From contig JAJXZZ010000059.1 in the NCBI GenBank assembly GCA_021779795.1, positions 1 through 11,400 on the forward strand: a stretch of DNA of 11,400 bases, written 5' to 3'. The stretch's first letter is position 1; each line of letters begins with the position of its first letter. Of this stretch, positions 5,864 to 11,400 are shown piece after piece. A program made the position numbers and the translations under genes. The notes beneath the pieces were generated by a model that saw only the letters and a list, made by a program, of their open reading frames with translations, did no database searches and had not been told where the DNA came from. The DNA is from Acidobacteriota bacterium. GTDB taxonomy: Bacteria; Acidobacteriota; Vicinamibacteria; Vicinamibacterales; Fen-181.

Positions 5864-7749
5864 GCGGGAAGGCTCCACCACGTCTCCCGTGGGAAGCCAC
5901 GACCCTCACAGACGAGCCGGAGCGCCCGCCGCGCTTCGCGGAGCGGCCACGCCTGGTGGCCGGCCTTGAGTGCCTCTCGCTTGACCTTGGCCGAGTCGGC
6001 CGAGCCGCCCTGACTTGTGAGGTAGTCGGACAGCCAATCCCTCGCTTCGGCCTTGGCTGAACGGTCGCCCGTAGAGGCCGCCGCGGCCTCAGCCGCCGAC
6101 TGGATGCTGCACTCGGATTCGCCGGTCCATTGCAGCCGCGCCGTCCACACCTCGCCCTCGTCAGTCGTGGCCGCCAGGTAGTTTCCGATCGTGAACGTGA
6201 GCGTCGGCAGGTCCGCCCGGCCCAGGTTGTTCTTGGCTTGGCCCAACAGTCGCGTTGTCTCGTTCTCGGGGTCCTTCATGACGATCAACACGGACCGGGC
6301 CACGGCCGCAAAAGCCCGCGAGGCCATGAGGGTTGTCAGCAGGTCGGTTGAGACGGACTTGTTGACGTGAATCAGGCCGAGCACCGTACTGTCGGTGGCC
6401 GAGGCGTAGGCCACGAGGGGTTCGAGTGCTTGGCGCACCTCGGCGTCTTTGTGAGTATCAAGACTCGCGTCGAGCCGAGACAGCAGCGGGTCGAGCAGGG
6501 TCAGCACCGCGCCGCTCTCTCGGGTCACGCGCTCCAGTTCGGCCAAGTCTTTTGGCAACGTGAGGGTGGCCTCGGTGCCCTCGCCGGTTGCCACGTCCAC
6601 GCGGTAGACAAGATCGAGATTCGCTCCGGCCGCCATGAGCCGCGGAACGATGGTGAACTCCCACGCGTCCTCAGTCGCCGCGATGATGACGGCCCGTGGC
6701 GTGCCGTAGTAGACGCCTTCGAGCGTGCCGCGCGTGACCTCGGCCGCGAGCGAGTAGGCCACGAGGCTTTTCCCGATGCCTTCACGGCCGCCGAGTAGGG
6801 CGAGCGTCCCGAGCGCCACGCGGTCCTGCCAACACCAGCGCACGGGCCGCACCTTGATCTGACTCGCCGGGGTCAGGTGCAGGGTTCGCCCGCCGAGCAC
6901 CGTCTGTTCCGTCGCCTCGCCGGGCGTCCAGACAGGCGCCTGCGCCACAAGCGCGAGCAGTTCGTCCTTCGTGTGGCCGGCGTCCAGCCAATCGCTGATG
7001 TCGCCCTTCACCGGCAGGCCGGGCAGTTCCACCACCCGGACGATGATGCCCGCGGCCGTGCAGCTCCGCGCGACGGCCTGCATATGCGCCCGGCCCGGCG
7101 GATCGTTGTCAGGCAGGCACACCACGTCCGTCACGCCGATGGCTTTCAACTGCGCCGTCAGCGCCGCGGTCCACTTCCCGGCGCCGCCGTCGTTCGTCGT
7201 GGCTGGAAGGTCCAGCGGCCACAGGTTGTCGGCGTCCTTTTCCCCCTCGGGGATGTAGACGCGAAACGTCTCCGTCGAGGCGTTCTCGGACCGCTCGCGC
7301 AGTTCGTTGTAGCGATAGAGCAGCCGTTCGACGCCAGCCATCACCGGCTTGTCGCCGTTCTGCTTCCGGCTCGTGATCCATCCGCCGTGACCGTCAGGCT
7401 TGGCGAAGAAGAATTGCTTGTCGGCCGTGCGCGTCTTCCGATAGCGCACCACCCCCTCAGCCTCCCGGTAGACATACTCGGCGATCACGGGAGGCCGGCC
7501 GCTGCTGTGCCCGTTGCCATCGCTCGGCACGAACAGGGCGGCGCGCGTGAGGTCGGCCGCGCCGAGGATCGCGTCGAGGTCGCAGCCGCGGTGACAGTGC
7601 AGTAGCACGCGGCCGTCGTCGCCGCGGCCGATCGACAGACTCGCTTTGCGGTCGTCGTGCGCCGGGCACTTGGCCGTCCAGCCGCCGCCGGTCGGCTTGA
7701 CGCCGTGGAGTCGGTCGAGCACCACCTGGACCGGATCGGCGCCGCTCAT
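5833..7749 (-). CDS. Primase-helicase replication protein (zinc finger, TOPRIM, RepA-like ATPase)
   Basis: This 638-residue protein probably starts and drives replication of the element. Its N-terminus has a CHC2-type primase zinc site (Cys28, His31 in CPAHDD; Cys52, Cys56 in CHRGC). A TOPRIM domain follows, with PEGEKDA at 167-173, LPDNDPPG at 212-219 and KGDISDWLDAG at 248-258. The C-terminal half is a RepA/RadA-like hexameric helicase: Walker A GREGIGKS at 321-328, Walker B LTLLDPL with Asp420, and LGLIHVNKS at 457-465. It is a primase-helicase of the kind found in prophages, satellites and plasmids. The ATG at 7749 overlaps the preceding stop by four bases, with GAGG upstream. The iteron cluster begins within its last codons. 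It appears complete. Confidence 0.92.
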   Translation of the reverse strand: MSGADPVQVVLDRLHGVKPTGGGWTAKCPAHDDRKASLSIGRGDDGRVLLHCHRGCDLDAILGAADLTRAALFVPSDGNGHSSGRPPVIAEYVYREAEGVVRYRKTRTADKQFFFAKPDGHGGWITSRKQNGDKPVMAGVERLLYRYNELRERSENASTETFRVYIPEGEKDADNLWPLDLPATTNDGGAGKWTAALTAQLKAIGVTDVVCLPDNDPPGRAHMQAVARSCTAAGIIVRVVELPGLPVKGDISDWLDAGHTKDELLALVAQAPVWTPGEATEQTVLGGRTLHLTPASQIKVRPVRWCWQDRVALGTLALLGGREGIGKSLVAYSLAAEVTRGTLEGVYYGTPRAVIIAATEDAWEFTIVPRLMAAGANLDLVYRVDVATGEGTEATLTLPKDLAELERVTRESGAVLTLLDPLLSRLDASLDTHKDAEVRQALEPLVAYASATDSTVLGLIHVNKSVSTDLLTTLMASRAFAAVARSVLIVMKDPENETTRLLGQAKNNLGRADLPTLTFTIGNYLAATTDEGEVWTARLQWTGESECSIQSAAEAAAASTGDRSAKAEARDWLSDYLTSQGGSADSAKVKREALKAGHQAWPLREARRALRLVCEGRGFPRETWWSLPASREERSVQS

Positions 7750-7955
7750 CGGATGCCCTCGTACGCGCGGATCGCCGTGATCAGTTCGCGCCCGGCGTCG
7801 TCGCGTCGGACCACCGCCGCCTCGTACTCATCGACCGCGGCCGAGAGTCGGCACCGCGCGTCGTCCACGAGCACGTCGAAGTCGAGCAGGCTGTCGCGCA
7901 GAACCCGCACACGGCCCAGGGCGTCGGCGCGTGGTAAACTGTGAGTGTCGGTCAC
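7746..7955 (-). CDS. Small helical hypothetical protein coupled to the primase-helicase
   Basis: This 69-residue protein is predicted to be almost all helix, with many charged residues (for example AAVDEYEAAVVRRDDAGRE) and possible coiled-coil pairing. No family is recognised. The start is a GTG at 7955 with GGGGG six bases upstream, and the stop overlaps the primase-helicase start as ATGA, so the two are translationally coupled. A short accessory role in replication would fit the position but is not shown by the sequence. Confidence 0.62.
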   Translation of the reverse strand: MTDTHSLPRADALGRVRVLRDSLLDFDVLVDDARCRLSAAVDEYEAAVVRRDDAGRELITAIRAYEGIR

Positions 7956-7984
7956 AAGATTCCCCCTTGTGGCTGCGCCGCCCG

Positions 7985-8011
7985 CGCCCGAGTGACTGCT
8001 CGAGCCGGGCG
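7985..8011. terminator. Weak hairpin after the AlpA gene
   Basis: CGCCCG (7985-7990) and CGGGCG (8006-8011) can pair around a 15-base loop that contains the palindrome CTCGAG. It lies just downstream of the AlpA-like gene and upstream of the 69-aa gene. On the - strand no T-tract follows the stem, so a true intrinsic terminator is doubtful; an attenuating structure between the regulatory and replication genes is possible. Confidence 0.25.
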
Positions 8012-8024
8012 TTTCGCTGTACGC

Positions 8025-8225
8025 CTACGCCGCGTCGCGCGAGCGGACCATGCGCGCGTCCAACCATGATTCGAGGTCGCCAATCCGGTAGCGCACGCTG
8101 CGGCCGAGCCGCGCGTACGCCGGGCCGCGGCCGTGCATCCGCTGATGCCTCAGGAAGTCGCGCGACATCCCGATGTAGCGGGCCGCATCGCGCTCGGGCA
8201 GGAGTTGAGTGGGCGGGAGAGTCAT
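8025..8225 (-). CDS. AlpA-like excisionase/transcriptional regulator
   Basis: This 66-residue protein has the MerR/AlpA-type winged helix-turn-helix: LLPERDAARYIGMSRDFLRH forms the helix-turn-helix, and ARLGRSVRYRIGDLESWLDA the wing and final helix. Relatives either switch on integrase genes or act as excisionases that bend the attachment site. The ATG at 8225 has GGAGG eight bases upstream, which I prefer to an earlier ATG at 8255 that has none. In this satellite-like layout it is the likely switch for excision, and the palindromic repeats upstream of Int2 are candidate binding sites. That pairing is inference. Confidence 0.85.
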   Translation of the reverse strand: MTLPPTQLLPERDAARYIGMSRDFLRHQRMHGRGPAYARLGRSVRYRIGDLESWLDARMVRSRDAA

Positions 8226-8325
8226 GGTCGCTTCCTCCATGTGTTCGTTCAGCATGGTCGAAGCGTACTAGGGCGGGTCGTGCTCGATAAGTGACCGAAA
8301 CCGGAGAATCTGCGGGGTAATTACG

Positions 8326-8886
8326 TCACCGCTGCCGCGGGATGCGCCGGAGCCGCGAGCGTAGCAGATCGTCGCCGGCCGGGACCCTCGCCGCGGCGAA
8401 GACAACTTTCAGCGTCTCGGCGAATTGACCGTCTCGGTTTCGGGCCGGTCGTCGGCGATGCGCGCGGAAGCAGTCGGCCACGCGGTCGGTCAGCCAGCAC
8501 GCCACGTCATCGACGGGGACGCCACGCCGGCCGCCGTAGGCCGTTCGCACGCGCCCGAGGCCGTCGATCACCGCTTGCAGCCGCGCGACACACGCGGTGA
8601 GCGTGCCGGGCCCTTGAAAAGTGTCGAGGCTGTCGCGCACCAGCACGTCAAGGCCGTCACCGTCTTGCACGGCGCGCAGGGCCTGGAGGCAGGCCGTCGC
8701 GTGCGTCTCCAGTTCGGCGGCCCGGCCGCGGACGGCCTTCTTGACTTCGACCATGCGCGGCGCCGCGCGCCCCGCTCGGCCGCGTCGGACGATCGTGTCG
8801 AGGTCGGCGATGAGGGCGTCGGCCCGGTGGCCGAGAATCCGCCCAAGGTCGGCCCGCTGCTCTGGAGTGAACGTCGAACGTGTCAT
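8326..8886 (-). CDS. Hypothetical protein coupled to Int2
   Basis: The protein has 186 residues and no family that I recognise. It is Arg- and Ala-rich and mostly helical, with FTPEQRADLGRILGHRADAL near the start and a segment around GVPVDDVACWLTDRVADCF in the second half; there is no membrane segment and no clear catalytic motif. The ATG at 8886 overlaps the Int2 stop codon by four bases (ATGA), so it is probably translated with Int2. The frame is open further upstream to 9096, but that part only shadows Int2. The roughly 100-base gap to AlpA contains the palindrome GTAATTAC (8317-8324) and probably the AlpA promoter. A replication or regulatory accessory role is possible. Confidence 0.68.
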   Translation of the reverse strand: MTRSTFTPEQRADLGRILGHRADALIADLDTIVRRGRAGRAAPRMVEVKKAVRGRAAELETHATACLQALRAVQDGDGLDVLVRDSLDTFQGPGTLTACVARLQAVIDGLGRVRTAYGGRRGVPVDDVACWLTDRVADCFRAHRRRPARNRDGQFAETLKVVFAAARVPAGDDLLRSRLRRIPRQR

Positions 8887-10103
8887 CGCGCGCCCCCGAT
8901 CTTCGCCACTGCGGCCGCAAGGTTCTCCGGAGCCAAGTGGGCATACCTCAGTGTCAGCGCGAAGTCGGAATGTCCGAGCAGCGCGCGGACGCTGGCGAGA
9001 TCCACGCCGGCCTGGACGAGTTTCGATGCGAAGTGATGCCGGAGGTCGTGCAGCCGGAACCCGGTGATGCCGGCCTCTTCGAGCAGCGCCGACCACGCCG
9101 TCTTCAACGTCGTCATCTTCGCGCCCGTTTCATCGCTCGGGAACACGCGGTCGGCAACCGCGCCGGTCTGCCATGCCTTCAGGGCGTCGTGCGCCTCGGT
9201 GTTCAGCGGGATATGCCGGGTCCGTCCGCTCTTGGCGCTGTCGCCGCGCACCGTCAGCATGCGGGTCGTGAGGTCAACGTCCTGCCAGGTCAGATTGAAC
9301 AGTTCCCCGCGCCGGCAGCCGGTGTTCATCGCCAGTAGGACGAACGGGGTCAAGTGGTCGGTGTAAGTGCCGAAGTCGGGGAGCAGGGGATAGCCGCGGT
9401 GACGTCGCCAGTCATTCGCGCTCGTCCGCGCCGCACGCCGGCCGTTGTCGCGCGCCACCAGGGCAAGGCGAAGCCGAATCTCTTCCTCGACGCTCAGGAA
9501 CCGCACCGTCGCCGCGCGGTCTTCCTTCGCCAGCTTCACGCGCCGCAGGGGATGGTCGGGCAGCAGGTTCCAGGCCACCGCCTTGGAGAGCGCCGCCTTC
9601 AGCGCGGCCAAGTCGCGATTCACCGTCGCCTTCGTCAAGCCGGCCTTCAGTCGGGCCGTGCGCCAGCGTTCGACCGAGAACGAGTCGATCGCCGTCAACG
9701 GCTTCGCGCCGAAGAGCGGAGTGAATTGGGCCTTCAGGCGGGGGAGCAGGGTTTCGACGCTCTTGAGGTGCGCCCGCGCCCAGGGCTCATAGTGGGTGTC
9801 GAGAAACTCGGTGAAGGTTGCGGCGCGCTTCTTCCGCTTCTCCTCGCGCAGGTCCTCGCCCTTGCCGTCGCGGATGAGGGCGTCCCGTGCCAGGTCACGA
9901 GCCTCGGCCGGTTTGAAGTGCTCGACCGAGCCCAGCGTGTACCAGTACCGCCGCCGACGCCCCTTCCCCAACCGGACGCACCATGAATGTTGTCCGGTCG
10001 CGCGGACGCGGATGATGAATCGCGGTTCCTTGGTGTCGTGAATGTCGAGGTTCTGGCCGACGGGGAGGTCCTTCAGCAGCTCCTGCGTGAGGTGTGCAAC
10101 CAT
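8883..10103 (-). CDS. Tyrosine recombinase/integrase (Int2), P4-integrase type
   Basis: This integrase has 406 residues with the start at 10103 and is likely the recombinase of the satellite-like element. Residues 1-95 form an arm-binding domain of the P4/phage type (FIIRVRATGQHSWCVRLGKG and the following YWYTLGSV). A core-binding domain (about 96-190) and the catalytic domain follow. The active site is complete: R264 in TGCRRGE, K291, H352-x-x-R355 in HDLRHH, H378 in LLGHSD and Y387 in LRYAH. GAGG lies five bases before the ATG; the longer open frame to 10208 covers the palindromic repeats and is not likely translated. The gene starts about 170 bases from the tRNA-Arg fragment, the expected attachment site, and is coupled to the 186-aa gene downstream. 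Confidence 0.95.
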   Translation of the reverse strand: MVAHLTQELLKDLPVGQNLDIHDTKEPRFIIRVRATGQHSWCVRLGKGRRRRYWYTLGSVEHFKPAEARDLARDALIRDGKGEDLREEKRKKRAATFTEFLDTHYEPWARAHLKSVETLLPRLKAQFTPLFGAKPLTAIDSFSVERWRTARLKAGLTKATVNRDLAALKAALSKAVAWNLLPDHPLRRVKLAKEDRAATVRFLSVEEEIRLRLALVARDNGRRAARTSANDWRRHRGYPLLPDFGTYTDHLTPFVLLAMNTGCRRGELFNLTWQDVDLTTRMLTVRGDSAKSGRTRHIPLNTEAHDALKAWQTGAVADRVFPSDETGAKMTTLKTAWSALLEEAGITGFRLHDLRHHFASKLVQAGVDLASVRALLGHSDFALTLRYAHLAPENLAAAVAKIGGAR

Positions 10104-10116
10104 GCTGCCCTCGTTT

Positions 10117-10163
10117 CTGGTGGTCCACCTGGTGGTCCACTTCGCGAACACGGTGGACCACCA
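10117..10163. promoter_or_regulatory. Tandem and inverted repeats upstream of Int2
   Basis: The 12-mer CTGGTGGTCCAC occurs twice in tandem at 10117-10128 and 10129-10140. Its core is inverted as GTGGACCACCA at 10153-10163. The inverted arms (10130-10140 and 10153-10163) are perfect over 11 bases, and the 12-base spacer contains the palindrome TTCGCGAA at 10141-10148. The site starts about 14 bases before the Int2 start codon, between the gene and the tRNA fragment. It suits an operator, arm-type integrase sites or excisionase (AlpA) sites. Repeats are seen directly; the role is inferred. Confidence 0.7.
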
Positions 10164-10270
10164 TGAGGCCGCGCCGTCATTGGCTGTATCATGGTAACAG
10201 CTTGACAATAAAGACGCAAGCGCCTGATGGCCCGTGAGCGTCCGTGCCTATTGTGTCGCGAAAAAACGCG

Positions 10271-10315
10271 TTCCTAAACCGGGGGTCGCGTGTTCGAGTC
10301 ACGCCGGGCGCACCA
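10271..10315 (+). pseudogene. 3' part of a tRNA-Arg (CCT) gene; likely attachment-site copy
   Basis: The 45 bases read as the 3' part of a tRNA. They begin with the anticodon loop TTCCTAA (anticodon CCT), then the 3' strand of the anticodon stem ACCGG, a five-base variable loop, the T arm GCGTG-TTCGAGT-CACGC, the 3' acceptor strand CGGGCGC, discriminator A and CCA. The sequence 5' of the loop does not form the expected anticodon stem or D arm, so the gene is cut exactly at the anticodon loop. This is what remains at the far end of an element that recombined at the anticodon loop of a tRNA-Arg gene. Int2 is adjacent, so it is the likely attR. The intact tRNA-Arg is not in the window. Confidence 0.8.
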
Positions 10316-10469
10316 GCCTTCGCTCGCCTGCGGGAGCTATCGCTGCGCCTCGGCGAGCTGCGGCTGGCAAGCCGCCAGCAGTGACCTCCACCGCTGCCTC
10401 CGCTGATCCTCCAGTGAAGCTGCCCTCCGTCGTGACATCTCTGCGATACTTGAAGCGGGGTGTCGAGCC

Positions 10470-11400
10470 ATGACAAAGAGACGCAGGTTGGGGAAGTCCG
10501 GGCTGGAGGTGTCGGCGCTGGGACTCGGCTGCATGGGCATGTCCGAATTCTATGGGGCCGCCGACGAGCAGGAGTCGATCGCCACCATCCACCGCGCGCT
10601 GGCGCTGGGCGTCACGTTCCTGGACACCGCCGACATGTACGGCGTCGGCCGGAACGAGGAACTGGTCGGGCGCGCCATCCGCGGCCGGCGCGGCCAGGTG
10701 ATCCTGGCCACCAAGTTCGGAAACGTCCGCGGGCCCAACGGCGAGTTCGAGGGGATCAACGGCCGGCCCGACTACGTGAAGCGGGCGTGCGAGGCAAGCC
10801 TGAAACGCCTCGGCGTGTCGCATATCGACCTCTACTACCAGCATCGCGTCGATCCCAGGACGCCGATCGAGGACACGGTCGGCGCCATGGCCGACCTCGT
10901 GCGCGAGGGCAAGGTGAGGTTCCTGGGACTGTCGGAAGCCGCGCCCGCCACGATTCGCCGCGCGGCCGGGGTGCATCCGATCGCCGCGCTCCAGACCGAG
11001 TATTCGCTCTGGTCGCGCGACCCGGAAGGCGAGATCCTCGAGACGTGCCGCCAGCTCGGGATCGGCTTCGTGGCCTACAGCCCGCTGGGCCGGGGGTTCC
11101 TCACCGGGCGCTTCAAGGCCCCCGACGACATTCCGCAGGACGACTGGCGCCGCCGCCACCCGAGGTTCGAGGGGGAGAACTTCGAACGCAACCTGCACCT
11201 GGCAGACACGGTCAGGCAGGTGGCCGCCGAGGCCGGCTGCACGCCGGCGCAGGCCGCCCTGGCCTGGGTGCTCGCGCAGGGCGAGGACATCGTCCCCATC
11301 CCGGGAACCAAGCACGCGCGCTACCTCGAGGAGAATGTCGGGGCCCTGGACGCCTCGCTCACGACCGCGCAACTCGCCCGGCTGAACGCGGCGTTCCCGC
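10470..11400 (+). CDS. Aldo/keto reductase, cut off by the window end
   Basis: The first 310 codons of an NADPH-dependent aldo/keto reductase of the AKR13/YakC-like group, which reduces aldehydes and ketones in the cytoplasm. The catalytic tetrad is complete: Asp52 and Tyr57 in LDTADMYG, Lys82 in TKFG and His125 in YYQHRVD. Family signatures are LGLGCMGMSEFYG at the start, VAYSPLGRGFLTGRF at about 201-215, and the cofactor-binding IPGTKHARYLEENV at 277-290. Most of the expected 325-335 residues is present; the end lies beyond 11400. It is on the opposite strand from the element genes, lies just past the tRNA fragment, and is most likely host chromosome. No clear promoter is seen in the 154 bases between. 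Confidence 0.95.
   Translation, partial: MTKRRRLGKSGLEVSALGLGCMGMSEFYGAADEQESIATIHRALALGVTFLDTADMYGVGRNEELVGRAIRGRRGQVILATKFGNVRGPNGEFEGINGRPDYVKRACEASLKRLGVSHIDLYYQHRVDPRTPIEDTVGAMADLVREGKVRFLGLSEAAPATIRRAAGVHPIAALQTEYSLWSRDPEGEILETCRQLGIGFVAYSPLGRGFLTGRFKAPDDIPQDDWRRRHPRFEGENFERNLHLADTVRQVAAEAGCTPAQAALAWVLAQGEDIVPIPGTKHARYLEENVGALDASLTTAQLARLNAAFP

Noticed and set aside
5585..5909. Short - strand frames over the repeat cluster (for example 5585-5836).
   Set aside because: Their peptides merely translate the DNA repeats (such as GNHGNHG) and lack ribosome sites; the region is better read as an origin.
10220..10315. A complete but odd tRNA: GCGCCTG at 10220-10226 could pair over seven positions with the acceptor strand CGGGCGC.
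   Set aside because: No acceptable D arm or anticodon stem forms between them, and the length would be 96 bases without a class II variable arm. The acceptor match appears to be chance; only the 3' part is tRNA-like.
10189..10476. A 95-codon - strand frame containing GVTRTRDPRFR.
   Set aside because: This peptide is the well-known false product of reading the antisense strand of a tRNA 3' half; it overlaps the tRNA-Arg fragment.
10299..11372. A 357-codon - strand frame opposite the aldo/keto reductase.
   Set aside because: The + strand frame encodes an aldo/keto reductase with an intact tetrad; the - strand frame lacks motifs and crosses the tRNA fragment.

Overview
The window looks like a chromosomal stretch of a GC-rich bacterium that carries a small, phage-derived integrated element of roughly 9 to 10 kb. 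GC content, codon choice and the style of the aldo/keto reductase would suit a group such as Acidobacteriota, but the sequence alone does not fix the taxon. Host material is visible at both edges: an intact tRNA-Leu(CAA) gene at 333-421 on the left, and an aldo/keto reductase gene on the right that starts at 10470 and runs off the window. Both are on the + strand. Every convincing gene between them is on the - strand.

Read in transcription order (right to left), the element holds: a tyrosine integrase (Int2, 8883-10103) next to a 45-nt 3' fragment of a tRNA-Arg gene; a coupled 186-aa protein of unknown function; an AlpA-like excisionase/regulator; a 69-aa protein coupled to a 638-aa primase/helicase (zinc finger, TOPRIM, RepA-like ATPase); a repeat-rich, iteron-like region that is a candidate replication origin; two small proteins (a Cys-rich zinc finger and a one-helix membrane peptide); a P27-family small terminase with two unusual bipartite repeats just upstream; two small phage-type proteins; an HK97-fold major capsid protein; an 88-aa phage-type protein and a zinc-ribbon protein; and finally a second, unrelated tyrosine integrase (Int1, 436-1524) that ends 14 nt from the tRNA-Leu gene.

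The gene set (integrase, AlpA, primase-helicase with origin, small terminase, capsid) without large terminase, portal, prohead protease or tail genes is that of a phage satellite. It recalls the roughly 10-kb phiRv1/phiRv2-type prophage-like elements of mycobacteria more than a complete phage. A reasonable working model is excision by Int2/AlpA, replication from the iteron region by the primase-helicase, and packaging steered by the element's own small terminase and capsid protein, with a helper phage supplying the rest. This is inference.

The main structural puzzle is the ends. Int1 sits at a textbook tRNA-Leu junction, but I found no second copy of the tRNA-Leu 3' end. Int2 sits at a textbook tRNA-Arg junction, but no intact tRNA-Arg lies in the window. 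Two nested or abutting elements, or one composite, are both possible.
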